Source: DATGUN01 sp035301285
GTDB taxonomy: Bacteria > Bacillota > Bacilli > Bacillales > Amphibacillaceae
Assembly: GCA_035301285.1 (NCBI GenBank)
Contig: DATGUN010000101.1
Span: 1 to 64,000, forward strand
Length of the DNA stretch: 64,000 nt
Reading direction: 5' to 3'
The notes under the pieces are model-generated. The model worked only from the letters and a program-made list of their open reading frames with translations. It had not been told where the DNA came from and did no database searches. Below, one piece after another: positions 53,863-63,849 of the stretch. The translations under genes and the position numbers were made by a program. Position 1 is the stretch's first letter, and the number at the start of each line of letters is the position of its first letter.

Positions 53863-54564
53863 TTATCCTCTTTCATTTTTCATATATGAATAAATCGTTT
53901 CCAACGCATGTTTGGAAAAAGAATGGTCATAAGAATCTTTAACACGGACAGCCCTGCCGAAATGGTATTCGTCAGCTTTTACGTGTTTGTGGATCAACTG
54001 TATATTTTCCGGACTCAATCCTGCACCAGGCATAATGACGGGTCCTTCCCCGTTTTCGCTCAATTCGCGTAGTGCTTTAAGTTGGTTCTTTCCTTCCATA
54101 CAATTACTAGCACCACCTGATGTTAATATCCTTTTGATTTGCGGATACTTTTGCAGTACCCTATAGGCTTCTATTTGATCAGTCACTTCATCAAATGCTT
54201 TATGGAACGTGATATCAAGTGCTGGATAAGCGCGTGTAATTGTTTCGATAGCCCGCTGATCGACTGTCCCATCTTCCGTTATCGCTCCAAACACAATACG
54301 ATCTCCACCAGCGGATATAACATCTTGGATACGTGTTAACACATTTTCCATCGCATCTTCACTATAATGAAAACTTTTACTATGTGGCCGGATCATGATC
54401 TGAACGGGAATGGTAACATGTTGCAATACGTCTTTCATCACCTCGAATGTAGGCGTCAAGCCACCCTCGTCAATGGCTGTGACCAATTCTAGCCTGTCAG
54501 CTCCCAGTTTTTCCGCTTCGATAGCATCATTGACATTTTGGACAATCACTTCAATCTTCATCAT
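53863..54564 (-). CDS. cutC: CutC family protein
   Basis: 233-aa TIM-barrel protein, historically named for copper homeostasis; actual activity uncertain. Motifs: LGADRLELVTAIDEGGLTPT, RPHSKSFHYS, FGAITEDGTVD, LTSGGASNCMEG. It overlaps the M19 dipeptidase stop by four bases (ATGA), so it is coupled to it. Confidence 0.92.
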   Translation of the reverse strand: MMKIEVIVQNVNDAIEAEKLGADRLELVTAIDEGGLTPTFEVMKDVLQHVTIPVQIMIRPHSKSFHYSEDAMENVLTRIQDVISAGGDRIVFGAITEDGTVDQRAIETITRAYPALDITFHKAFDEVTDQIEAYRVLQKYPQIKRILTSGGASNCMEGKNQLKALRELSENGEGPVIMPGAGLSPENIQLIHKHVKADEYHFGRAVRVKDSYDHSFSKHALETIYSYMKNERG

Positions 54565-55514
54565 TTTACACCTGGTCGATTATTTAAAAAGTTTTCATGG
54601 CAAAATCCACGAACCTCATCTTCCGAATAATGTTTCAGTAATGCATTGACTAAATTTTGATATTTCGACGAATCTTCAAGGTCTTTTACAAACGTACTGA
54701 TTCCATCAAAATCAGATCCGAAACCAATTTTCTTTACGCCTCCAAGGGAACAAAGATGTTCAATATGATTCAAGCAATCGGTAATCGTTGCATCAACACC
54801 GTCTTTTGTTAGAAAAGGCGGATTAAACACAATGTGGATGAAACCACCTTTATCAAACATCGCTTTAACCTGATCATCATATAAATTTCGAACATGGTCG
54901 CAGAGCTCACGTGCATTGGAATGACTGGCAAACGGATAATCAGCATATTTCATCACATCCCAAAACCCTTTTACAGGTAAATGGGAGACATCTGTCAACA
55001 CACGTTGGTCATTATTCATCTTGACAACTTCTTTTCCCAGTGACGTCAATCCACCTCCGCGTGGCTCACCAGCACCGTCTGCACAAAGATTCGCATTATT
55101 CCAGGTCAAGCCGATCGACATGACACCCAGACGATAGAGATGACGTAGTTTAGTTAAGTCATTGCCAAATGCATCGGCACCTTCCAATGTCAACAAGGCC
55201 CCTATTTCATCATCCTTAAGTGTATCGAAGTCCTCCCATTTACGTATATGTTTCATGTTTGGTTGTGTCAGCACTTCTGTATAAAATAAATCAATTTGTT
55301 CAAGAGCATGCTGCCATTTTTCATCTGAAGGTACCCCCGGTTCAATAAATATGGCATAGAACTGTACCTTGATTTTCCCTTGTTGCAGGCGTTGATAATT
55401 GGTATCCAATTTTTCTGAGTTGTTATAATCAAGTGTCTCCAATCCGTAGGAAGCACCCCGTTTAGCCATCTGTAGTTTTAATAATGCATCACAATGTGTG
55501 TCTATGATTTTCAT
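54561..55514 (-). CDS. membrane-dipeptidase-like protein (family M19)
   Basis: 317-aa amidohydrolase-fold dipeptidase. The HxD metal site is IIDTHCDAL at the start; further ligands are the Glu in LTLEGADA and His in LTDVSHLPVKGF and FASHSNAREL. Natural substrate may be D- or L-dipeptides or pyroglutamyl dipeptides. Three bases separate it from the PuuD-like gene upstream. Confidence 0.92.
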   Translation of the reverse strand: MKIIDTHCDALLKLQMAKRGASYGLETLDYNNSEKLDTNYQRLQQGKIKVQFYAIFIEPGVPSDEKWQHALEQIDLFYTEVLTQPNMKHIRKWEDFDTLKDDEIGALLTLEGADAFGNDLTKLRHLYRLGVMSIGLTWNNANLCADGAGEPRGGGLTSLGKEVVKMNNDQRVLTDVSHLPVKGFWDVMKYADYPFASHSNARELCDHVRNLYDDQVKAMFDKGGFIHIVFNPPFLTKDGVDATITDCLNHIEHLCSLGGVKKIGFGSDFDGISTFVKDLEDSSKYQNLVNALLKHYSEDEVRGFCHENFLNNRPGVK

Positions 55515-55517
55515 GTA

Positions 55518-56249
55518 TTAGTCCTCCTGTTTGTTTCGATTGCAAGCCTGGACAAATCCTGTGTAAATATTCTCCGATGCGATATCATTTGCCGCGAACA
55601 TATTTTCAGGATGCCACTGCAGCCCCATCGCAAAAGAATGTTCTTTACTCTCGATCGCTTCCACGATGCCATCACTCGCGTTCCCAGAGATGAAGAATGG
55701 TTCGACCACTTTTCTGTTGGCTTGATGGTGCCTGCTGTTGACCCTGAGCACATCCATCCCTGTCAATTGATTCAATAAGCTATTTTCAGTGACATGAACA
55801 AAATGCGATCCATGCTCTTTTGGTGCTTTTTGTTGATGCTGTAATAGTTCACGATCCCTGATTTGCCCATATATATCTTGGTACATGTCCCCGCCTGCAG
55901 CTATATTCAAGATTTGGCACCCACGACATACCGCCAATATCGGTTTATCCATTTCCAAAAACCGTTTCATCAATTCCAGTTCAAAGGTATCCCTGACAGG
56001 AATTATTGTGCCTAGACCTTGATGGGGTTCCTCTCCGAAAAGCGTTGGATCGATATCATATCCTCCCGTCGCATAAAGTCCATCAAGTTTATCAGCATAA
56101 TACTCGATTTGGTTGTAATCATCCGTATTTGGCAAGATAACAGGCACACCGCCTGCACGCTTAATGGCGGCAACATTTTCGCGTGCTGTTGTATAATGAC
56201 TTTCAGTTACTTCCATAGATGAAGTAATCCCAATCAACATTTGCACCAA
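55518..56249 (-). CDS. class I glutamine amidotransferase-like hydrolase (PuuD/C26 family)
   Basis: 243-aa protein with catalytic Cys in ILAVCRGCQILN and His/Glu in MGLQWHPEN, as in gamma-glutamyl-GABA hydrolases. In this operon with a dipeptidase it probably opens gamma-glutamyl amides. The start is TTG at 56249, seven bases from GGAGGG; GTG at 56246 or ATG at 56240 are alternatives, so the first ten residues are uncertain. Confidence 0.87.
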   Translation of the reverse strand: MVQMLIGITSSMEVTESHYTTARENVAAIKRAGGVPVILPNTDDYNQIEYYADKLDGLYATGGYDIDPTLFGEEPHQGLGTIIPVRDTFELELMKRFLEMDKPILAVCRGCQILNIAAGGDMYQDIYGQIRDRELLQHQQKAPKEHGSHFVHVTENSLLNQLTGMDVLRVNSRHHQANRKVVEPFFISGNASDGIVEAIESKEHSFAMGLQWHPENMFAANDIASENIYTGFVQACNRNKQED

Positions 56250-56644
56250 AATAACACCCTCCCCATTTACACTCTTGATCATTTTCACTCTTGATAATGA
56301 ATAGTTTATCATTCTTTTTGCTGTTTGTAATCTCATATAGATACACGTTAAATCTTGAGAAGGAAAATTATAATAGTTTACCATGCGCAATAATTTTGAT
56401 GTGGTTACAGGATGTTAAACCAAGCAAATAGCTTTGCTGTAGACCCACACAACATCCATCTGTTATGATGATAAGACTGATTGAATGGCTCTTTCATTTG
56501 GACTTTCTTGCCCATATCCACTACTTTTGGTTTCAAACTCAATCAAAAAAGATTTTTTCAGCCACGCTTTTTGAAACATATCTGTTCATTTTCATTTTTT
56601 AACACTTACACCTTACTGTTTCACATATAATGGAGGACGAATCA
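56250..56644. other. gene-free stretch upstream of the divergent operons
   Basis: Contains a nested foldback: GGATGTT (56410-56416)/AACATCC (56451-56457) around AGCAAA (56423-56428)/TTTGCT (56433-56438). A minus-strand TTACAA/TAAACT pair may serve the PuuD-like operon. No coding frame seen. Confidence 0.4.
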
Positions 56645-57532
56645 ATGCGTGAAAATCATACAAAACCTGTTTTTATAGCGACGTGGGTCGGTATTATCGT
56701 CAATACATTACTGGCCATCATAAAAGGGATCGGCGGGCTCCTATCAGGGAGTAAAGCCTTGCTTGCAGACGCACTTCATTCCGCTTCCGACATCATCGGT
56801 TCCATAGTTGTTTTGTTTGGTGTGAAGATTGCGCATAAACCACCCGACGAAGAACATCCCTATGGTCATGGGAAAGCGGAAAATATCGCATCCATCATTG
56901 TAGCTATATTATTGATTGTCGTCGGATTTCAAGTCAGTATTTCATCCATAAAAGTTTTCTTCGGAGAAATCCCTTCTGCACCTGGTATGCTAGCTTTGAT
57001 GATCATTATCATTTCAATCGTCGTTAAAGAAATCCTATTTTATTACAAATATTATCTGGGCAAAAAATATAATAGTACTGCGCTCATTACAGAGGCGTGG
57101 CATCACCGTTCGGATTCATTATCATCGCTTGCGGCGCTGATCGGTATCGGTGGAGCTATGCTTGGGGAATATTTACATTTAGATATACTCGTCTATTCCG
57201 ACGCTGCAGCTGGTATCATTGTATCAATCATCGTTATTAAAGTCGGGTACCAACTGGCAAAAGAATCATCCCTCGTTGTCATGGAAAAAGTGCTTGATAG
57301 TGAAGAAATAAAGGTTTATGCGGAAACCGTGAACAATGTTAGTGGTGTTTTGCGGATCGATCAAATATATGCCCGCACACATGGGAGCTATATCATCATC
57401 GATATTAAAATCAGTGTCGATCCGGATATCAAAGTGCGTGAAGGGCATGATATCGCAGCCTATGTCAAAGACGTGCTCATCGATACTTATAACGAGGTAG
57501 AAGATGTGTTTGTCCATGTCAATCCGTACTGA
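56645..57532 (+). CDS. cation diffusion facilitator family transporter
   Basis: 295-aa CDF efflux protein. Six membrane helices; metal-site residues in ADALHSASDIIGS and EAWHHRSDSLSSL (HxxxD pairs) and a C-terminal dimerisation domain ending HVNPY. Metal (Zn, Fe, Mn or Co) not predictable. ATG at 56645 follows GGAGGACG. Its 3' end lies 26 bases from a NUDIX remnant on the other strand. Confidence 0.93.
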   Translation: MRENHTKPVFIATWVGIIVNTLLAIIKGIGGLLSGSKALLADALHSASDIIGSIVVLFGVKIAHKPPDEEHPYGHGKAENIASIIVAILLIVVGFQVSISSIKVFFGEIPSAPGMLALMIIIISIVVKEILFYYKYYLGKKYNSTALITEAWHHRSDSLSSLAALIGIGGAMLGEYLHLDILVYSDAAAGIIVSIIVIKVGYQLAKESSLVVMEKVLDSEEIKVYAETVNNVSGVLRIDQIYARTHGSYIIIDIKISVDPDIKVREGHDIAAYVKDVLIDTYNEVEDVFVHVNPY

Positions 57533-57558
57533 CAAACCATCTTCTGCTGTATGGACTT

Positions 57559-57651
57559 TCAACGATCCTGTATGATGACATGTTGGATGGTGGATCTAGC
57601 CGTCCGGTAATTAAACCTCCCCGTATTTTCAAGCTGGACCGAAATATCCAT
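57559..57651 (-). pseudogene. NUDIX hydrolase N-terminal remnant
   Basis: A good ribosome site (AAGGAGG) and ATG at 57651 lead into 30 codons beginning MDISVQLENTGRFNYRTARS, then TGA. The GRFNYR segment is the usual start of a group of Bacillaceae NUDIX hydrolases (MDVxFxTxxGRFNYRV). The body and Nudix box are absent; the frame runs out beside the CDF stop codon. Likely a deleted gene, or less probably an independent short peptide. Confidence 0.55.
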
Positions 57652-57879
57652 AACCTGCCTCCTTTTGATATGAAATCATTATAACAGATTAACAGCTCTA
57701 AAACGTGCCAAAAAACAGTTCACAAATAAAAACCGTTTTCCCCTATCGGAAAACGTCCAAAACGATATACCATACTTATCTAAGCAAATGTTCCAATAAA
57801 ATATTCCCATATCACATGATGATTCGTTATCATCTATGCTTGAGGTCCATCTTGAAATTAAGTCCTACAGCCCATCTTA

Positions 57880-59010
57880 TTATCTATACACACGCCGTAC
57901 ACGTTCCAATATACCCGCAAGTACTTCATCTACAATACTATCCATCCAAAAAGCTACATCACGTGCGGATATCCAATCATTCCCCTGTTTTCCTATCAAA
58001 ACAACCTCATCACCTTCAGTCACATTTGGTATATCGGTGACATCGATAAATGTCTGATCAAGAGATATTGTCCCGATAATCGGGGCCCGTCTGCCACGTA
58101 CAAGAACCTCACCTTTGTTGGATAATGCGCGACTGTACCCATCTCCATGCCCGATTGGGACAATGGCGATTTTTCTTTCCTTGTCTGCCCGAAAACTTGC
58201 CCCATATCCGACACCGCTGTTTTTCGGTATCGTACGGACACGGAGTACTGTTGATTTGAGTTGCAACACAGATTGAAGAGGGAGAATATTTTCTTGCCTT
58301 GCCTCCGGTGTATAACCAAATAAAGCGATTCCTGGTCGAATCATATCACAAAACATATCTGGTCTTTCAAGGGCAATCGTGGATGCACCGACATGTGTAA
58401 TCGAAAAATGATATCCCGCTACCTCAAGTTCATCGACCGTCTGGCGGAAAAGGCTATATTGATAATCGGTCACATCCCACCGCCCTTCATCTGCTTCCGA
58501 AAAGTGGGTATAAATCCCTTCAAAGTTAATACCCGGAAGAGACGCATGGTTCTCACAAAACGACAACGCTTCATCAGGTAACATTCCAAAGCGATGCAAG
58601 CCAACATCTATTTTCAAATGAACCGAAATTACTTTTTCGGCCTTTACCGCTTCTTCGTTCAGGATTTGCAAAAATTGGGCCCCCGATACAGAAGGGATTA
58701 AATTGTACTTTACAATATCTGCCGCTTGTTCGGATGACACCGTACTCAAAAGATGTACTGGATGAGCGATACCATTAGTACGTAAATAAACACCTTCTTC
58801 TACCGTCGTAACACCAAGTCGCTCAGCACCCGCTTCAATCGCCTTTTCCCCCATACGGAGCACCCCATGTCCATATGCATTCGTTTTTACGACGGCAAGC
58901 AGTAAAACATCTTGAGCCAGCTTCTTAAATTGCTTGACATTATGTTGAAAAGCATTCATATCGATTTCCACAATGGTAGGTCGGTAAGCTGCTAGATTCG
59001 GTACAACCAA
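57880..59010 (-). CDS. alr: alanine racemase
   Basis: 376-aa PLP enzyme interconverting L- and D-alanine for the cell wall. PLP Lys42 in AVVKTNAYGHG; the Tyr of VGYGASF is the opposite catalytic base. Starts at TTG (59010) after GGGGGTGA; the next ATG would cut the conserved RPTIVEIDMN start. Located beside dat, fitting D-Ala/D-amino acid metabolism. Confidence 0.94.
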   Translation of the reverse strand: MVVPNLAAYRPTIVEIDMNAFQHNVKQFKKLAQDVLLLAVVKTNAYGHGVLRMGEKAIEAGAERLGVTTVEEGVYLRTNGIAHPVHLLSTVSSEQAADIVKYNLIPSVSGAQFLQILNEEAVKAEKVISVHLKIDVGLHRFGMLPDEALSFCENHASLPGINFEGIYTHFSEADEGRWDVTDYQYSLFRQTVDELEVAGYHFSITHVGASTIALERPDMFCDMIRPGIALFGYTPEARQENILPLQSVLQLKSTVLRVRTIPKNSGVGYGASFRADKERKIAIVPIGHGDGYSRALSNKGEVLVRGRRAPIIGTISLDQTFIDVTDIPNVTEGDEVVLIGKQGNDWISARDVAFWMDSIVDEVLAGILERVRRVYR

Positions 59011-59119
59011 ATGATCACCCCCAATGGTTTGCCATGGTCATATCTTATCCCCGTAAACTGGGTGGGCGACTATGAACACGATGCCAATCGTCATGTCGAC
59101 ACTGATGTTGAAGTTTCGG

Positions 59120-59968
59120 TTATTGTACACCACTTTTGGCAATACTTTCACGAAAAGCATTCAAGATTCGCTTAGTGTATTCACCCGGTTCGCCGTTTCC
59201 AATAACATGCCCATCTATTTTTAGTATCGGGACGATATCCAGTTTGGTCGCTGAAATAAACACTTCATCCGCGCCCAATAATTCTTCCAAACTATATGTT
59301 TCTTCATGAACCGTCATTCCCGTCTGACGACATAATTCAAGAATTTTCCGACGGGTAATACCGTTTAAAATATAATTATTGGCAGGGTGTGTGTAAACCG
59401 TCCCATCTTTTACAATGAACACATTGGATGCGCTTGCTTCAGTCACCGTATTCCCACGATGGAGGATGGCTTCAATGGCTCCATTTTCAACGGCTTTTTG
59501 TTTAGCCAGTACGTTCGGAAGGAGATTAAGGGTTTTGATATCACAGCGCAACCAGCGTATATCTTCCGTCAATACAGCCGTTGCCCCGTTATTTTCCGTC
59601 TCGGTCAATGGTTCTTCTTCTCTTGTATAAGCTATTGTTACCGGGGATACATCACTGGCAGGGAAATAATGTTCCCTGGATGCAATCCCTCGGGAAACCT
59701 GCAGGTAGATAATTCCGTTGTGGATCCCATTTTTATCAACAAGATCCAGTAACTGTTGTTTAAACGCAGGAATCGTAAATGGTAGATTCAATTGTATTTC
59801 GCCCGCACTTCTGACCAAACGTTCCAAATGTTCATCAAGCATAAACGGTTCACCATCGTAAATGCCAATCACTTCATATATCCCATCGCCGAATTGGTAC
59901 GCTCGATCTTCGATATCCATCATCGCATCACGCTTTACCATATCTTCATTCATTAAAATATAATCCAT
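59120..59968 (-). CDS. dat: D-amino acid aminotransferase
   Basis: 282-aa fold-type IV PLP aminotransferase. Catalytic Lys145 in CDIKTLNLLPN matches the Bacillus enzyme. Makes D-glutamate from D-alanine and 2-oxoglutarate, or the reverse in catabolism. Ribosome site GGGAGGGG. Follows the EutB-like gene by about 50 bases and precedes alr by about 110. Confidence 0.93.
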   Translation of the reverse strand: MDYILMNEDMVKRDAMMDIEDRAYQFGDGIYEVIGIYDGEPFMLDEHLERLVRSAGEIQLNLPFTIPAFKQQLLDLVDKNGIHNGIIYLQVSRGIASREHYFPASDVSPVTIAYTREEEPLTETENNGATAVLTEDIRWLRCDIKTLNLLPNVLAKQKAVENGAIEAILHRGNTVTEASASNVFIVKDGTVYTHPANNYILNGITRRKILELCRQTGMTVHEETYSLEELLGADEVFISATKLDIVPILKIDGHVIGNGEPGEYTKRILNAFRESIAKSGVQ

Positions 59969-60017
59969 CCTATACCCCTCCCATTTAGTTTCATTATTCT
60001 TACTGAAAGACGGATAT

Positions 60018-61004
60018 TTACTGCATCACATTCAAAATGGTTGCTGAATCAACACTGCTACCTGTAATGATGAAAACAATCTTCTCACCTAATGTGAATT
60101 TCCCGTGCTTCAGAGCACCGATACCGGCACCGGCAGCTCCTTCAACAATCATCTTTTCGTGATGGAACATATGCTTCATGCCGTCCGCAATTTCCGTTTC
60201 ATTGACAAGGACAATTTCATCTACATGCTGTTTTACCATCTCAAACGTATACCTATTATTCTGCCCGATACCTCCGAGTAGACTATCAGCCAATGTATCT
60301 TGCTCTTGGACAATCATAGGCTTTCCGGCGCAAATACTTTCATACATGGCAGCCCCTTTTTCAGTCGATACACCAATCAGCCTCATTTTTTGACTTGTGG
60401 TCTTAAGTGTGGCACCCAAGCCGGCGTGCAAACCACCTCCTGATAAACCGGCAATCATTGTATCCACACCCGGCGCATCGTCCAAAACTTCTAGGCCGAT
60501 TGTTCCCTGGCCAGCAATGACAAGCGCATCATCAAAAGGATGAATCAATGTTAAGCCCTTTTCTCTTTGCAGTTGATAACTATATGTTTGGGCATCATCC
60601 TGTGAATAGCCGACCCGGACAACTTCCGCTCCCATATGCTCAAGAAGGGTCACTTTCGATTCTGGAACACGTTTCGAAATACAGATGACAGCTCTGATGC
60701 CAAGTCCATTTGCCACATAGGCGACACTTCTTCCGAAATTACCGGTGGAAAAAGTTGTAATCCCTCGTTTTTTTTCCGTTTTGGACAAAGACAGGATTTT
60801 ATTGGCAGCACCTCTTATTTTAAATGACCCGCTGGTATTCAATTGCTCTAACTTCAAATAAATAGACGTTTCATATTGATTTGATAACATTTCTGAATAA
60901 ATAAGTGGTGTTTTTTGTACAAACGGTGCAATACGTTTACGCGCTTTCCAGACATCCTTTTGCGAAACCGTATATTCACCTGCATTAAAGACAGTTCTAT
61001 CCAT
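60018..61004 (-). CDS. PLP-dependent dehydratase, EutB-like (hydroxyectoine utilisation)
   Basis: 328-aa fold-type II PLP enzyme. PLP Lys62 in TSGSFKIRGAANK; phosphate loop GLSGGGLHAGL. Segments TFSTGNFGRSVAYVANGLGIRAVICIS, YSQDDAQ, GVSTEKGAAMYES and LADSLLGGIGQNNRYTF follow the EutB pattern more closely than ordinary threonine dehydratase. ATG overlaps the amidohydrolase stop by eight bases. No EutA or EutC partner is seen, nor DoeA/DoeB, so the substrate may be another hydroxy amino acid. Confidence 0.8.
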   Translation of the reverse strand: MDRTVFNAGEYTVSQKDVWKARKRIAPFVQKTPLIYSEMLSNQYETSIYLKLEQLNTSGSFKIRGAANKILSLSKTEKKRGITTFSTGNFGRSVAYVANGLGIRAVICISKRVPESKVTLLEHMGAEVVRVGYSQDDAQTYSYQLQREKGLTLIHPFDDALVIAGQGTIGLEVLDDAPGVDTMIAGLSGGGLHAGLGATLKTTSQKMRLIGVSTEKGAAMYESICAGKPMIVQEQDTLADSLLGGIGQNNRYTFEMVKQHVDEIVLVNETEIADGMKHMFHHEKMIVEGAAGAGIGALKHGKFTLGEKIVFIITGSSVDSATILNVMQ

Positions 61005-62214
61005 TTACAACACCGCCTGCATCCAGATACATTATTGCTGCCAAGGACAATATAGCTACACCGACAGGGAGGACATCTTCAGCAATATCAAAAGTGGGCG
61101 TATGAAGCATCCCATTTTTCAAATAATCCGTATTACACCCCAGAAAAAACATAGCACTTGGGACCTTATCTGCCACATTGGCAAAATCTTCCCCACCCAA
61201 GCCAAATGGCATATCATGTTGGATAAAATCAGGATATAACTCATCACATGCAAGGCGGATAAATCGATTCATCCGAGCATCATTATTCAGGGCGGAGTCT
61301 TCGTTCCGTATATTTAAATCATATGATCCACCAAGACGCTCAACAACTGAAAAGATATTCTGCAATGCCGCGTGGGCTTTTTCCTGTACATCAGGTTGAT
61401 ATGTTCTTATTGTGCCAAACAGTTTAACTTCTGAAGGGATCACATTATTCTGGGCACCTGCATGAATCGAGCCAACGCTTATAACAGCTGAATCCAACGC
61501 GGAAATGAGCCTGCCGGGAATACTGTAGATTCCGGTCAGTACATGATTGAGCATCCATAATGGATCCGTTCCCAAATGTGGATACGCACCGTGACCACCA
61601 CTTCCATAAATGGTTGATTCAAACACGTCAACATTTCCCATACTGTACCCATCATGAATCAACATCTCTCCCAACGGCTTTTCCGGGTTCATATGCAGTG
61701 CAATAGCCGCATCAACATGATGCAATACGCCACCTTCAATCATATGCTGGGCACCCGTCAGTCCAGATTCATCTGCACGTTCTTCGGCTGGTTGGAACAG
61801 AAGTTTCACTGTCCCTTGAATCAAGCCTTTTTGAAAGAATGACGCCATCAATGAAGCACATCCCAGCCCAATCGCTGTATGGGCATCATGCCCACATGCG
61901 TGCATGACACCCTCTTTTTTGGACATATAATCGACATCATTTTCCTCTTGAATAGGGAGTGCGTCCATATCTACTCGTATCGCAATCGTCGGACCGGATC
62001 CCGAAGAGATTGTACCTGTTACGGCTGTTTGATACCCAACACCACTGTTGACTTGTATACCTGGCAGCGTGTTTAAATAATCAACTACAAATCGGGATGT
62101 GTCCATTTCCTGAAAACTCAATTCAGGATGTTGATGAAACCTCCTGCGCCACATCTTAAGTTGTTCAAACATGTTTTCAGCTTGGTTCTTGATTGTTGCC
62201 GATGCACGTTCCAA
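60997..62214 (-). CDS. M20 family amidohydrolase
   Basis: 405-aa metal-dependent N-acyl amino acid amidohydrolase (hippurate hydrolase/N-acetyl-diaminopimelate deacetylase group). Marks: RRRFHQHPELSFQE, IRVDMDALPIQE, HACGHDAHTAIG, LLFQPAEERADESG and LGGEDFANV. Starts at TTG (62214) behind AAGGAGGGAGGGA; the frame continues upstream without a better site. Followed by the EutB-like enzyme. Confidence 0.9.
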   Translation of the reverse strand: MERASATIKNQAENMFEQLKMWRRRFHQHPELSFQEMDTSRFVVDYLNTLPGIQVNSGVGYQTAVTGTISSGSGPTIAIRVDMDALPIQEENDVDYMSKKEGVMHACGHDAHTAIGLGCASLMASFFQKGLIQGTVKLLFQPAEERADESGLTGAQHMIEGGVLHHVDAAIALHMNPEKPLGEMLIHDGYSMGNVDVFESTIYGSGGHGAYPHLGTDPLWMLNHVLTGIYSIPGRLISALDSAVISVGSIHAGAQNNVIPSEVKLFGTIRTYQPDVQEKAHAALQNIFSVVERLGGSYDLNIRNEDSALNNDARMNRFIRLACDELYPDFIQHDMPFGLGGEDFANVADKVPSAMFFLGCNTDYLKNGMLHTPTFDIAEDVLPVGVAILSLAAIMYLDAGGVVNG

Positions 62215-62265
62215 ATCCCTCCCTCCTTCATTCAAGAGACATAGCCAGCTTTTCAGCATTTATTC

Positions 62266-63699
62266 TTATGTCGTCATACCGATTGATACATATTGTGATT
62301 CTAGAAATTCATCGATACCTTCTTTGCCACCTTCACGACCGATACCACTTTCTTTCATCCCGCCAAATGGCACTTGTGCCGCAGATGGTGCGCCATCATT
62401 CCAACCAACAATACCGTAATCCATTTGTTCGATGACTTGCATTCCCCTTGCGTTGTTTTCAGTGAATACATAAGCAGCAAGCCCATAAGGCGTATCATTA
62501 GCGAGCTTGATGGCTTCATCTTCCGTTTTCACCCTTTGGATAGGAGCAACCGGACCAAAGGTTTCCTCTTGCATCATGAGCATCGTTGAATCAACATCCC
62601 CAACAACCGTCGGCGTATAAAAGACACCTTCCTGATCAGACATTGGTTTACCACCTGTTACAATGGTCGCTCCTTTTTTAACAGCGTCCTCGACATGATT
62701 GATCACTTTATCCAAGCCCTGCTGGTTAATCAGTGGTCCAATTTCAACTGATTCATCTGTTCCATCTCCGACTTTAAGCTTTTGAACTTCAGCTGCAAAT
62801 TTTTCCATAAAGGCATCATAGACACCTTCCTGGACATAGATCCGGTTAGCACAAATACAAGTTTGACCAGCATTACGGAATTTTGATGCCATGACGCCTT
62901 TGACAGCTACATCAACATCGGCATCATCAAGTACAATGGTTGGAGCATGCCCTCCAAGTTCCAATGAAAGGCGTTTAACTTGATCGGCACTCTGTTTTAT
63001 CAATTGCTTTCCAACTGCAGTTGAGCCTGTAAATGTTATCTTGCGTACTTTTTCATTGGCCATGATGGCCTTCCCGAATGCCGATGAAGAACCCGTCACG
63101 AGATTGATGACCCCTTTCGGAAAACCGGCTTCCTCACATAATTCCATAAGCTTCACGGCGGTGATAGGGCTATCACTGGCAGGCTTCATGACAAAAGTGC
63201 AACCTGCGGCAAGTGCCGGCCCCATTTTTCGTGTCAGCATCGCCGCGGGGAAATTCCATGGTGTGATTGCAGCAACAACCCCAACAGGTTTCTTCCATAC
63301 TTGCAGACGTTTTCCTGGAACGTGGGCTGGAATCGTATCGCCATACATCCTTTTTGCTTCCTCTGCAAACCACTCGATAAAGGAAGCCGCATATTTAACT
63401 TCCCCACGTGATTCATTGATTGGTTTCCCCATTTCAAGCGTCATGATTTGAGCAAGTTCCTCTGTATTTTCCAACATGAGTTCATTCAATCGCTTTAACA
63501 TGCCTGACCTGACATAGGCTGTTTCCTTGGACCAAGAAGCAAATGCCTTATGCGCAGCGTCTATGGCTTGATTTGTTTCCTTTTCGCCACCCACGGGAAC
63601 AGTCCCTATATTTTCATTCGTTGCAGGATTGATAACATCCATTGTATTTAAATCTTGGCCGACCCATTCGCCGTTGATATTCATTAGATATTGCTTCAT
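62266..63699 (-). CDS. gabD: succinate-semialdehyde dehydrogenase
   Basis: 477-aa NAD(P)-dependent aldehyde dehydrogenase. Catalytic Glu in SLELGGHAPTIV, catalytic Cys in NAGQTCICANRIYVQ, VGDGTDESVEIGPL as in GabD. Oxidises succinic semialdehyde from GABA or from the 4-hydroxyphenylacetate pathway to succinate. Ribosome site GGAGTG. Downstream of gabT and upstream of the amidohydrolase. Confidence 0.9.
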   Translation of the reverse strand: MKQYLMNINGEWVGQDLNTMDVINPATNENIGTVPVGGEKETNQAIDAAHKAFASWSKETAYVRSGMLKRLNELMLENTEELAQIMTLEMGKPINESRGEVKYAASFIEWFAEEAKRMYGDTIPAHVPGKRLQVWKKPVGVVAAITPWNFPAAMLTRKMGPALAAGCTFVMKPASDSPITAVKLMELCEEAGFPKGVINLVTGSSSAFGKAIMANEKVRKITFTGSTAVGKQLIKQSADQVKRLSLELGGHAPTIVLDDADVDVAVKGVMASKFRNAGQTCICANRIYVQEGVYDAFMEKFAAEVQKLKVGDGTDESVEIGPLINQQGLDKVINHVEDAVKKGATIVTGGKPMSDQEGVFYTPTVVGDVDSTMLMMQEETFGPVAPIQRVKTEDEAIKLANDTPYGLAAYVFTENNARGMQVIEQMDYGIVGWNDGAPSAAQVPFGGMKESGIGREGGKEGIDEFLESQYVSIGMTT

Positions 63700-63849
63700 T
63701 TTTCACACTCCATTTTATATTTCTCCACGTTCCGTCTATTCCACATTTACAGTAGGTAAAATTTAGGAAACGGGAGATTTTTATCACGTTCATTTATATG
63801 AAATGAACTTATCATACAATTTACCCGTTTCCATGAAATTTAAATCTGT

